Notes: a model not told the origin generated them from the sequence alone. DNA of 64,000 nt from Oscillospiraceae bacterium (GCA_015064155.1 SVST01000003.1:700-64699); one strand, 5' to 3'; positions 52,248 through 60,033 are shown, counted from the stretch's first letter. Numbers and translations: made by a program.

Positions 52248-52276
52248 ATTGTATCACAAAAAGCATTATTTGTCAA
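52248..52276 (-). promoter_or_regulatory. Strong leftward promoter between rep block and structural block
   Basis: Minus strand TTGACA (52271-52276), 17 bp, TACAAT (52248-52253). Confidence 0.82.
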
Positions 52277-52308
52277 GCCTAACCTCATTCCTCCCCTAAC
52301 CGAGGAAG

Positions 52309-52485
52309 TCAGAGAAATACTTTTTCTACATAAAAGCCATCATGCGCAAGACCATATCTAAGCATTCTCCAAAATGTAACAATACTAACCGATAAATATT
52401 CGGTACATTCTGCATACGTATCGAAACAGGCAACAGGAAGATCATCCGAAGCCGAACATATCAAATAGCACCATTTAACATTCAT
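52309..52485 (-). CDS. Small helix-turn-helix-like protein
   Basis: 58 residues starting MNVKWCYLIC. The middle and end (FDTYAECTEYLSVSIVTFWRMLR followed by GLAHDGFYVEKV) resemble the short HTH modules of the NUMOD1 type, in which 'A-x-x-L-x-V-S-x-x-T' is followed by a basic helix and a G-[FY]-x-[WV]-E strand. The start codon overlaps the rep stop and GGAGGAG stands 7 bp upstream, so it is translated together with Rep. A regulator of replication or of phage transcription is the natural guess. Confidence 0.65.
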   Translation of the reverse strand: MNVKWCYLICSASDDLPVACFDTYAECTEYLSVSIVTFWRMLRYGLAHDGFYVEKVFL

Positions 52486-53200
52486 TATAAAGCTCCTCCA
52501 TCACTGCTACGGGATTTTCAAATTGATCATAGCGCGGAACACATTGATTATTCAAAGCAACAGAACTATTCAGTCTTGCTTCTTTATAACCCTCAATATT
52601 ACGAATCTGATCGGCTATCTCATGATAACAATTATAATGGTAAAGATAATCGCGCCCATAATATCGCACCAGGTCGCGCGGATTCGCACCACTAAGAACT
52701 CGCAGTAAAATTTCATAGGAACTATCAAACGAATCTTTGCGTTCCGAAAGATCATTAAAGCCGAAGTCTTTTATATCATCAACGCTGTAAAGATGCTTTC
52801 CCTTTTCCCTTGCGTCCTCTGTATCATGCAATATATACCTTTTTAAAGATTCCATGTCATTGCCGATTTCGCAAAAGGTATTAACACGTTCTTTTTTATC
52901 ATCCCTAAGATCACAAAACCACCTCAAAAGCTGAGATACGGACCAAGTCGAATGTGTCCGAAGCAATATATGGTAATGCGGTTCAGCCTCATCACGATCA
53001 TGCAAGATATAGCAAAAAGCTCGAACGCTTGATATATGATTACTCATAACCTTTTGTATCTGTTTTTCTGTTGCGTATGTAGTTAGCGAGAAAAAGCGCG
53101 ATTTTCTCATTTTAGATTGAGAATTTTGGAATTGTTCTAAATTCTCATTTAGATACTCTTTTTCTTTCGTTTTCTCTGTTTTCCTCATTTTTTTAGACAT
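52475..53200 (-). CDS. Rolling-circle replication initiator (Rep_2/pMV158 RepB-like, HUH)
   Basis: 241 residues. HUH metal motif in EPHYHILLRT (H75, H77) and a downstream RYILHDTEDAREKGKHLY line with Y122 as candidate nicking tyrosine, the layout of RepB-type plasmid initiators (Y-x-L-x-H ... K-x-x-Y). The first 30 residues are very Lys/Glu-rich. It should nick the element's double-strand origin and drive rolling-circle synthesis of single strands. AGGAAG 10 bp before the ATG. Equivalent of Ff pII, but of plasmid family. Confidence 0.82.
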   Translation of the reverse strand: MSKKMRKTEKTKEKEYLNENLEQFQNSQSKMRKSRFFSLTTYATEKQIQKVMSNHISSVRAFCYILHDRDEAEPHYHILLRTHSTWSVSQLLRWFCDLRDDKKERVNTFCEIGNDMESLKRYILHDTEDAREKGKHLYSVDDIKDFGFNDLSERKDSFDSSYEILLRVLSGANPRDLVRYYGRDYLYHYNCYHEIADQIRNIEGYKEARLNSSVALNNQCVPRYDQFENPVAVMEELYNEC

Positions 53201-53739
53201 ACTTTAACACTTCCTTTTCTCAAATTTTCGGGCAACCTTTGACGCGGTAGGTTGCCCGTGTGCGCTCCGCGCACCTTTGAGCACTCCCCAATGGGGAGAG
53301 TGCTGCAAAGGTCGCGCTAAGCGCTTTGTAGGCGCTACCGCGCCTATTAGCCAAAGGAGCACCTTTATACCGCCTAACGGCGGTCTTACGCTCTGTCAGA
53401 CATCGACCCACCCAAATTCATCTCCCGCCCCCACGGGGATTCGGTACGCGCTTACGCGCTTCCAATGCCAATACCGCTACCCGCGGTGGCATTCTTGATG
53501 GTAGAAAACCGCACGCGGTTTTCCATCGGCTTTTCAAGCCAAAAAAATGTACAAATTGCACAAAACAACGAGCTCCATGAAAGTCAAATCCTCTCCACGG
53601 AATTGTGCATTTGCAACAAAAAAACACCTCCCGACTCTTATTATTGAGTCAGGAGCTGTTTCCCTCTGTAATATATTCGCGCGCGCGATCATGCTAACAT
53701 AGCTCAATTACCGCGCCAAGCCTACGGCTTGAATCAATG
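53201..53739. other. Intergenic region with many hairpins; candidate origin and packaging signal
   Basis: No credible gene in 539 bp. Clear stem-loops: CGGGCAACCT/AGGTTGCCCG (53229-53258), GTGCGC/GCGCAC (53260-53274), AGCACT(C)CCC/GGG(A)AGTGCT (53280-53304), ACCGCC/GGCGGT (53369-53384), ACCGC/GCGGT (53473-53486), and GATG-GAAAACCGC/GCGGTTTTC-CATC (53497-53527). The hairpins are GC-rich while the flanking genes are AT-rich. Ff phages keep both origins and the packaging hairpin in the intergenic region just before gene II; this stretch stands in the same place. Confidence 0.6.
53617..53655 (-). terminator. Terminator in the intergenic region
   Basis: Minus strand CTCCTGACTC-8 nt-GAGTCGGGAG then GTGTTTTTTTG. 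In a circular genome it would end transcription that has passed the zot gene and the joined ends, like the Ff terminator before the intergenic region. Confidence 0.8.
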
Positions 53740-53770
53740 CGCTTACAAAATTTGCGTTTTGTATGATTGC
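53740..53770. other. Imperfect palindrome at right end, candidate attachment site
   Basis: CTTACAAAA-TTTGCG-TTTTGTATGATTG repeats the left-end palindrome (ACAAAA-N6-TTTTGTAT-ATTG). Read in reverse it matches the left site over ~26 bp with three differences. Further copies of the arm TTTTGTATAATTC occur at 53836-53848 and, inverted, at 54731-54743. A short A/T-flanked hairpin (53780-53798) follows. Confidence 0.45.
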
Positions 53771-53949
53771 GGAGGTGTTAAAAAAGCTACGCTTTTTTTT
53801 CCGTACTGCAAACAGTACAAAACGCAACCGTCCATTTTGTATAATTCAAAGCGTAAAAAAGACAAGAATTCATACAGAAATAAGATTGTCCGAGTTAAAT
53901 TAGGCTTTGCAGCTGCAGTTACGATTTTCTTCCGATTTTCATTTTGCCG

Positions 53950-53978
53950 TTGACGAAACAAGTGATATATGGTATAAT
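53950..53978 (+). promoter_or_regulatory. Sigma-A promoter
   Basis: TTGACG (53950-53955), 17 bp, TATAAT (53973-53978). 53771-53949 holds no gene. Confidence 0.72.
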
Positions 53979-54015
53979 ACGGTAAGGATATAAAGATACA
54001 AAAAAGGTAGGTGTT

Positions 54016-54732
54016 ATGGATACGTCGACTTTTATAGATTGGAACAGCAATCTGCTTTCTTCTATGCGCATTGATTTGGAAGATTGTGCAGACGAGGCAG
54101 TATCGGTCTTGACATACCTTCAAACCGAATGGCAGATTACGAAGCATTGCATGATGCCCATCCTTGACGTTTCCAAAACGCCCGTTTCTGTTTTTCTGAT
54201 TAAACGTGCTTCTTATGAACGCTGTCTTGCACAAGTGCTTCCGAGAGAAATTCAAATCAGGTATTCTGCGCGTCTTTTACTGCAGCAAGATCTTTGGCAG
54301 ACCCCCGATTTAGAACGTCTGACAAACGCGTGTAACGGATATCTGCCAATCGTCTTTCCTCCGGGCGAATACCGAGAATGGATGGACAAGGAACTAAACC
54401 AATTATTATACAAGCGTAAGCTCAAGCTTCTTTTGACTTCTTGCGAGAAATTTCCGTCCTTATATTCCAATGAGGTTGCAGAAAAGCTGTTTCGAATTCC
54501 AAACGCCGTATATCAGTTTCATTACGCAGCCCTTTCGGATGCTCGCCTTCGACGGGTAATTTATAATCTTTATCAATTAAAAAAGACGGTTTTGTTTGGA
54601 ACGTCGGTGAATTCCTTGCTCAAAGCCTATCGTTTGGACTTTGATTTTTATCAATCGGAGGCATCTACGTTGTTTTCGAAGCCCGATTTGTATCGTCTGT
54701 TCCGTGCTGCCTCCAAATTTTGGGATGATTGA
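54016..54732 (+). CDS. Hypothetical protein
   Basis: 238 residues, soluble, mostly helical in appearance, no signal peptide, no known motif. Aromatic- and Leu-rich; C-terminal LYRLFRAASKFWDD. Ribosome site AAAGGTAGG before the ATG and a good promoter support expression. It lies between the phage end and spoIIID, so it may be host DNA or accessory DNA; codon use resembles the host rather than the phage. Confidence 0.6.
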   Translation: MDTSTFIDWNSNLLSSMRIDLEDCADEAVSVLTYLQTEWQITKHCMMPILDVSKTPVSVFLIKRASYERCLAQVLPREIQIRYSARLLLQQDLWQTPDLERLTNACNGYLPIVFPPGEYREWMDKELNQLLYKRKLKLLLTSCEKFPSLYSNEVAEKLFRIPNAVYQFHYAALSDARLRRVIYNLYQLKKTVLFGTSVNSLLKAYRLDFDFYQSEASTLFSKPDLYRLFRAASKFWDD

Positions 54733-54747
54733 ATTATACAAAATGTT

Positions 54748-55017
54748 TTATCTTTCTTTGTGTAGCTCGGAATACTTGATTCTCGTTGCTTCCCCGCCTC
54801 GTAAGTGTCGTTCCTGCTTGTTTTTGTTCAGAAGTGCTTGAACCTCGATGTAAAGTGCTTTGTTGACACTTTGCAAGCCCTGGGTAACGTCTTTATGCAC
54901 CGTGCTTTTGCTGATTCCAAACACTTCGGCTACCGAACGAACCGTGGCTTGATGCTCCAGCATGTATTCTCCTAACATAACACAGCGTTCCCTCTTTCCC
55001 CACGCAGACATCTTCAT
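54748..55017 (-). CDS. spoIIID: SpoIIID, sporulation transcriptional regulator
   Basis: 89 residues. The HTH RSVAEVFGISKSTVHKDVTQGL and the C-terminal signature HLRGGEAT-K/R-x-KY are diagnostic for SpoIIID, the mother-cell regulator acting with sigma-E and before sigma-K. AGGGAGGAG 5-7 bp before the ATG at 55017. Shows that the host belongs to an endospore-forming lineage; normally sigma-E dependent. Confidence 0.92.
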   Translation of the reverse strand: MKMSAWGKRERCVMLGEYMLEHQATVRSVAEVFGISKSTVHKDVTQGLQSVNKALYIEVQALLNKNKQERHLRGGEATRIKYSELHKER

Positions 55018-55104
55018 ATATGCTCCTCCCTGACGTATTCCAATCGTTATAACATTATATGAAGGTATCTATTCATTTTAGAATAACAAGAAACGGAAAA
55101 AAAG

Positions 55105-55878
55105 ATGATTCAAAAAGAAACCACCAAATTTACGGCATCAACTGTTTTCGAAGGAATGACCTCCATTTCCGCTGTTTTGAACAGTCCCTTGGGAAACGAC
55201 AGAAAAATCGAATCCGTGTGGGTTGATCAGGCTAAGAAAAAATCAAAAGCTTCGGAAATCGGATTTTTACTGGCAAAATCAAAAGAGCTGGGGTTCCCTG
55301 TCAACTTTGTGGAACAAGAAAAAATCGACGAGCTTTCGATTGGGAACACACACGGAGGAATTCTTGCCTTTTGCACAGAGCGAACGATCCCTCGACTTTC
55401 TATCAACGATATCGTTGCGGAGTCACTCTACGTTTATCTGGAAGGCATTGAAGACCCTTACAATTTTGGATATACGTTGCGTTCTTTGTATGCAGCGGGT
55501 GTCAGCGGTGTGGTGATGCCTTTGCGAAATTGGATGACCGCCGCAGGTGTCGTGGCGCGTGCTTCCGCCGGGGCTTCCGAGCTGATGCCATTATATACTG
55601 CAGATACCGAAACCGCCATTGAGCTTTTCAGGGCATCCGGTTATCAAATCCTGTGCGCGGGTATCCGGGATTCGGTGTCCATCTATGAGAAAGAATTCCG
55701 CTACCCCGTTTTGCTTGTGATAGGCGGAGAAAAACGCGGTATTTCACGCAATCTTTTGAAAAAAGCCGATCAAATCGTCCGCATTGAGTACGGTCGGGCT
55801 TTCCGTGGTTCTCTATCTGCGGCATCAGCCGCCACCGTTATGGCGTTTGAACTGTTTCGGCAAAATCTAAAGCCGTAA
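55105..55878 (+). CDS. SpoU/TrmH-family RNA 2'-O-methyltransferase
   Basis: 257 residues. An N-terminal substrate-binding domain (~1-100) and the SPOUT catalytic domain with LYVYLEGIEDPYNFGYTLRSLYAAGVSGVV (motif 1), LLVIGGEKRGISRNLLKKAD (motif 2) and GSLSAASAATVMAFE (motif 3, trefoil knot). Methylates ribose in rRNA or tRNA; target unknown. The ribosome site is weak. Confidence 0.85.
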   Translation: MIQKETTKFTASTVFEGMTSISAVLNSPLGNDRKIESVWVDQAKKKSKASEIGFLLAKSKELGFPVNFVEQEKIDELSIGNTHGGILAFCTERTIPRLSINDIVAESLYVYLEGIEDPYNFGYTLRSLYAAGVSGVVMPLRNWMTAAGVVARASAGASELMPLYTADTETAIELFRASGYQILCAGIRDSVSIYEKEFRYPVLLVIGGEKRGISRNLLKKADQIVRIEYGRAFRGSLSAASAATVMAFELFRQNLKP

Positions 55879-55885
55879 AAATAAA

Positions 55886-55929
55886 ATGGGAGATTCAGGC
55901 TTGAACGGCTTGAATCTCCCATATTTTTT
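55886..55929. terminator. Bidirectional terminator
   Basis: ATGGGAGATTCA-GGC ... GC-TGAATCTCCCAT stem followed by ATTTTTTT, between convergent genes. Confidence 0.85.
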
Positions 55930-57039
55930 TCATTTCTTTGAAAAAATATCATCCATAATATATTTTTTGTTTGTTTCAAAAAGTACACTTAAGGTTTTTA
56001 TGATGGTTTTTTTGACATGCGGATCCAGCATCGCCGATTTTTGTAGCCACTTATTTTTGTTTTTTAACGATACCAAATCGGTCAACGTGGTGGCATTATC
56101 CGAACAAATCACCTGATACAGTGCTTCTACGAACTGTTCGCGTTGTGCAGGTGACATTTGCTTGATCCAATCGTTGATGGTATGGTCGGTTCGCTGACTT
56201 CCGTGAGAGGTCGCTTTTAAGCAAATAAACGAGCCTCCCATTACACTCCAGCTCAAACCATCGTGCTGGAGGACACCTGTCTGGCGGCTTTTTACAACCG
56301 TGTAATCGTCTTCATGCTCCAAAAGCATACCTACCAGTGATGCTTGCGGAACTAAGGTTTTGATCAAAGGACGCATTTGTATATAAGCGGGATTGTTCAA
56401 AAAGCCGCGACGAAATCCGGGACCGTCGTTGCTCCAAATTTTTTTCAGTTTTCTCTTGACTGCTACGTCTGCGTGTACCGCCGCGTAAACCGCCAAATTT
56501 CCGCCCTTACTGTGTCCCGTTACCCGTACTTCTCCCGAGAAATCCTTTGCTACACGATTCAAATAAGTTGTTGCATGGATTTGAGAAGGCACGACGTTCA
56601 AAAAGCTCATGTTGAAATTTTCTTTCCATCCAACGAGCGTGTCATCGGTGCCTCTGTAGGCAACCAGCATACTGTCTTTTTGGAGAATAAACGTCATTGC
56701 CGAAAATTGCATCTGCTTTTTCAGATCAATCTCATTGACGTAGGCAAGGATTTCTACGTTTCGAAACCGTCTGGTGTCCTTCACCGCACGGAATAAGGTA
56801 ATGATTCCTTTTGGAACAATTACACCCAAAGATACTTTTTTGGAGTTTGGGTGCTTGGCAAAAAACGCATTTGCGGCAGTTTTCAGTGGAATGCCGTTTT
56901 CCTGTACGGTAGCGGGAACAATATCCTTTAAATCAAGATAGGAAATCAGAGAAAATATCAAGCTGTCAACGTCATTGATCGGTGCTTCCGAAAAGCTGAG
57001 ATCGCCGCGCCACTTTAAATAATCGTATAAGTTGCCCAC
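55930..57039 (-). CDS. Mbeg1-like (DUF2974) lipase/esterase-family protein
   Basis: 369 residues, no signal peptide. Alpha/beta-hydrolase with nucleophile elbow GHSKGGNLA, preceded by VAYRGTDDTLVGWKENF (oxyanion/lid region of class 3 lipases). Family members are common in Firmicutes, cytosolic, and without proven substrate. Starts NLYDYLKWRGDLSFSE, the usual beginning of this family. Third gene after the M18 aminopeptidase and DUF1846 genes (29-bp gap), so probably one operon. Confidence 0.8.
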   Translation of the reverse strand: MGNLYDYLKWRGDLSFSEAPINDVDSLIFSLISYLDLKDIVPATVQENGIPLKTAANAFFAKHPNSKKVSLGVIVPKGIITLFRAVKDTRRFRNVEILAYVNEIDLKKQMQFSAMTFILQKDSMLVAYRGTDDTLVGWKENFNMSFLNVVPSQIHATTYLNRVAKDFSGEVRVTGHSKGGNLAVYAAVHADVAVKRKLKKIWSNDGPGFRRGFLNNPAYIQMRPLIKTLVPQASLVGMLLEHEDDYTVVKSRQTGVLQHDGLSWSVMGGSFICLKATSHGSQRTDHTINDWIKQMSPAQREQFVEALYQVICSDNATTLTDLVSLKNKNKWLQKSAMLDPHVKKTIIKTLSVLFETNKKYIMDDIFSKK

Positions 57040-57068
57040 GTTTATTTTCTCCTTTCGTAATCTTCAAA

Positions 57069-58553
57069 TCATCCGTGATACAGACGTTTGCTCTCGTAAA
57101 CCGGCTCACAAGTTAAGTGAATTCCCAGTTTTTTGACGGTATTTTCATCATTTTCCGATAAAATAACCGATGAATGCATCTCACACCAACGCAAGTTGGG
57201 AAGCTGCTTTTGTGCTTCTCTTGCAATCGGATCGGTCACTGCGGAAATTGCCAATGCGATCAAAATTTCATTTGGATGCAATCTCGGATTTTTGCTTCCA
57301 AAGGTTTTTACCTTGAGATTGGTAATCGGCTCCAAAATTTCAGGGGAAATCAAATCGATTCGTTCGTCGATTCCCGCAAGATCCTTCAAAGCATTCAAAA
57401 GTGCCGCAGAGGTAGCTCCCAGCAATCGGGAGGTTTTTCCCGTGATAATCTTACCGTTTGCCAATTCCAAGGCAACTGCGGGCTTCCCGGTTTCTTCCGC
57501 GCGCTTTCTTGCCGCCTCGGCAACCTTTCTGTAATCAATGTCAAGTCCGCAGGACTGCATAATCAGCTTCAGCTTTTCGATGTCGCGCGGCTCACCACTT
57601 CCCTTTCTCAGGTTGGAAACTGCAGTGTAATATCTGCGAACGATTTCCATTTTTGCCGCATCACGCACCGCATCGTCGTCTACGATGCAATTTCCCGCCA
57701 TATTTACACCCATATCGGTGGGGGACTTATAGGGAGATTCACCGTGAATTCGTTGGAACATCGCGTTCAGAACCGGAAAGATTTCTACGTCGCGGTTATA
57801 ATTGACAGCCGTTTCACCGTAGGCTTCCAGGTGGAACGGATCGATCATATTGACGTCGTTCAGATCCGCCGTTGCCGCCTCGTACGCGATATTGACGGGA
57901 TGCTTCAGGGGCAGATTCCAAACGGGAAACGTTTCAAATTTTGCATATCCGGCACGAATGCCGTATTTATGATCGTGATAAATTTGGCTAAGACAAACTG
58001 CCATTTTTCCGCTTCCGGGACCGGGTGCCGTTACAACCACCAACGAACGCGAGGTTTGGATATAGTCGTTTTTGCCGTACCCTTCGTCACTGACAATGTA
58101 ATCAACGGCAGACGGATAACCGACAATGGAATAATGACGGTAAACGCGAACGCCCAAGCCCTCCAGCCGCTTTTGAAACTTCAGTGCTGCGGGTTGATCC
58201 TGCCAACGGGTCAGCACAACGCTTCCAACGTACAAGCCGAAGCTGCGGAATGCGTCGATCATGCGCAAGGTATCCAAATCATAGGTAATGCCAAGATCTC
58301 CGCGAACCTTGTTCTTTTCAATATCATTTGCGTTGATAACAATCACGATTTCCGCTTGTTCTTTCAGTTGAATCAGCATTCTGATCTTACTGTCCGGTGC
58401 AAATCCCGGAAGAACACGAGATGCATGATAATCGTCAAACAGCTTGCCGCCAAATTCCAGATACAACTTGCCTCCAAAGCACGAAATCCGTTCGCGGATA
58501 TGCGCGGACTGCAAGTCGATGTATTTATCGTTGTCAAAACCAATCTTATACAT
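57069..58553 (-). CDS. DUF1846 (UPF0371) family protein
   Basis: 494 residues, normal for the family. MYKIGFDNDKYIDLQSAHI is the conserved start; GPGSGKMAVCLSQIYHD is a P-loop-like line, and the end has CEMHSSVIL. A crystal structure of a family member shows a nucleotide-binding-type fold, but the activity is not known to me. GGAAGG precedes the ATG at 58553, which directly follows the aminopeptidase stop. Long antisense frames here are shadows. Confidence 0.85.
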   Translation of the reverse strand: MYKIGFDNDKYIDLQSAHIRERISCFGGKLYLEFGGKLFDDYHASRVLPGFAPDSKIRMLIQLKEQAEIVIVINANDIEKNKVRGDLGITYDLDTLRMIDAFRSFGLYVGSVVLTRWQDQPAALKFQKRLEGLGVRVYRHYSIVGYPSAVDYIVSDEGYGKNDYIQTSRSLVVVTAPGPGSGKMAVCLSQIYHDHKYGIRAGYAKFETFPVWNLPLKHPVNIAYEAATADLNDVNMIDPFHLEAYGETAVNYNRDVEIFPVLNAMFQRIHGESPYKSPTDMGVNMAGNCIVDDDAVRDAAKMEIVRRYYTAVSNLRKGSGEPRDIEKLKLIMQSCGLDIDYRKVAEAARKRAEETGKPAVALELANGKIITGKTSRLLGATSAALLNALKDLAGIDERIDLISPEILEPITNLKVKTFGSKNPRLHPNEILIALAISAVTDPIAREAQKQLPNLRWCEMHSSVILSENDENTVKKLGIHLTCEPVYESKRLYHG

Positions 58554-58554
58554 A

Positions 58555-59892
58555 TCAATGTCCTTCCTGTTCGGGGTAAAATTCAAGATGATAGCATCCA
58601 TCCTTCTCACAGATCAAACGGCTGCTGTAAAACGCTTTGATTGCATCGATCAAGTGTTCGGTATCCTGCGTTCCGGCCGTTTCGTATGAGGAATGCATCG
58701 CAAGCTGTGCCATGCCGATGTCTACAGTCAGAAGTGGAATCTGCGTGTTGGAAATGCTTCCAAGCGTTGAGCCACCTGCCATGTCGCTGCGATTATGGAA
58801 AAACTGAACCGGCACGGTAGCCTGCTTGCAGATTTCTTCAAATATTGTTGACGAAACCGAATCGGTTGCATATTTTTGAGAAGCATTGTTCTTGATCACA
58901 ACACCGCCGTTCATCTGCGGTGCATTCAAACCGTCACTCAGCTCCGGATGGTTTGGATGGATCGCATGAGCGTTGTCTGCTGAAACCATCATGGAATCGG
59001 CAAGCAATAACCGCTTGTCGCAACCAAGTGAATCGGCTACGCGAGCCAAAGCATCGGACATCATTACCGACGCAGCCCCTTGCTTGGTAGAACTTCCCGT
59101 TTCCTCGTTATCTGCCGCATAGTAGACCGAAACGGTGTGACGCGGTTGCGGACTGTTCAAAAAGCCCACCATTGTAGCGTATGCACACATGAGATTGTCG
59201 ATTCTCGGTGCCGAGAAAAATTCATGATTCAATCCCCAAACGGTACCCGCCGTGCGAGAGTAAACGAAAAGCTCCATGCCAACGATTTGAGAAACCGAGC
59301 AAGACAACTCCTTGGAAATCAACTCCTTGAGGGATTGCTCTGCGCTCCCTTTTTGGGCAAACAGCGGCTGCATATCCACCGCGGGATTATAGGTATATCC
59401 GTTATTGACGGTTCGGTTAAAATGAATGGAAACGTTGGGAATCAGCAAAAGATCCGTGTCAATTTTTACGTTCTTTGTAAAAATACGGTTGTTTTCGCAA
59501 AGAACTACACGTCCCGCCAACGAAAGCGGTCGATCAAGCCAAGAGGAAAGAATGGTTCCTCCGTACACCTCGGTAGCCAGTTTGACGTAGGAGCCTGTGG
59601 GACAAAGGTGATTTTGCTTCAATTTAAAGGTCGGGGAGTCGGTATGAGAGGCGGCAATCATATAGCCGCTTGGCTGATCGGTAGGCACACGAAAGGCGAG
59701 AATAGAGGATTGGTTGCGAGTGAGATAATAGTTCTTCCCTGCCTCCAACGTCCATTTTTGGGATTCCTTTAATTCAACAAAACCGTGGGCTTCCAGTTCA
59801 CGGGAGATCGATTCCACCGTGTGGAATGCAGTGGGACTCTCCGAAATAAACCGTAAAAGCTCTTCGGTATACGCTTGTGCCTTGTTTCCCAT
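58555..59892 (-). CDS. M18-family aspartyl aminopeptidase
   Basis: 445 residues. Cocatalytic zinc ligands in ASHTDSPTFKLK (His), the DNEETGSSTKQGA line (Asp/Glu with the catalytic Glu pair) and HNRSDMAGGSTLGSISN; the final His lies in LAMHSSYETAGTQD. Tetrahedral dodecameric cytosolic enzyme removing N-terminal acidic or neutral residues. AGAGGAAACGAT precedes the ATG at 59892. First gene of the three-gene leftward operon. Confidence 0.9.
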   Translation of the reverse strand: MGNKAQAYTEELLRFISESPTAFHTVESISRELEAHGFVELKESQKWTLEAGKNYYLTRNQSSILAFRVPTDQPSGYMIAASHTDSPTFKLKQNHLCPTGSYVKLATEVYGGTILSSWLDRPLSLAGRVVLCENNRIFTKNVKIDTDLLLIPNVSIHFNRTVNNGYTYNPAVDMQPLFAQKGSAEQSLKELISKELSCSVSQIVGMELFVYSRTAGTVWGLNHEFFSAPRIDNLMCAYATMVGFLNSPQPRHTVSVYYAADNEETGSSTKQGAASVMMSDALARVADSLGCDKRLLLADSMMVSADNAHAIHPNHPELSDGLNAPQMNGGVVIKNNASQKYATDSVSSTIFEEICKQATVPVQFFHNRSDMAGGSTLGSISNTQIPLLTVDIGMAQLAMHSSYETAGTQDTEHLIDAIKAFYSSRLICEKDGCYHLEFYPEQEGH

Positions 59893-59926
59893 ATCGTTTC
59901 CTCTTTCTAAATTACAATACAAGGTT

Positions 59927-59955
59927 ATTATAGCATAATTCTCATTTAAAATCAA
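59927..59955 (-). promoter_or_regulatory. Sigma-A promoter of the aminopeptidase operon
   Basis: Minus strand TTGATT (59950-59955), 17 bp, TATAAT (59927-59932). Confidence 0.7.
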
Positions 59956-60033
59956 CAACAAAATACTTTATTTTTACGATTTTTCTTCAAAAATCACAAA
60001 AATCAAAAAAATATATTTTTTTCCAAAAAAGAC

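Larger units (their letters stand above)
48126..53769 (-). mobile_element. Integrated filamentous phage (inovirus-like prophage), ~5.6 kb
   Basis: All structural and replication genes read leftwards in the order rep, HTH-like, OB-like small protein, short coat-like protein, strong terminator, large secreted anchored protein, two small membrane proteins, Zot/pI ATPase. This matches Ff phage order II-V-VIII-terminator-III-VI-I. A secretin (pIV) is absent, as fits a Gram-positive host. The element is more AT-rich and uses codons (aca, aaa, ata) unlike its neighbours, except for a GC-rich hairpin cluster upstream of rep. No transposase or integrase is inside; both ends show similar palindromes. 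Ends are estimates. Confidence 0.8.

Noticed and set aside
53220-53627. Short frames inside the phage intergenic region
   Set aside because: Composition follows the hairpins, frames lie on both strands, and no ribosome site is present.
53201-53739. CRISPR-like array because of the many short palindromes
   Set aside because: The hairpins differ in sequence and spacing; no direct repeat-spacer pattern and no cas genes in the window.
57174-58640. Long open frame (488 codons) on the plus strand opposite the DUF1846 and M18 genes
   Set aside because: It is antisense to two well-recognised genes, has no ribosome site and a composition with many Cys, His and Asn that is typical of a shadow frame.
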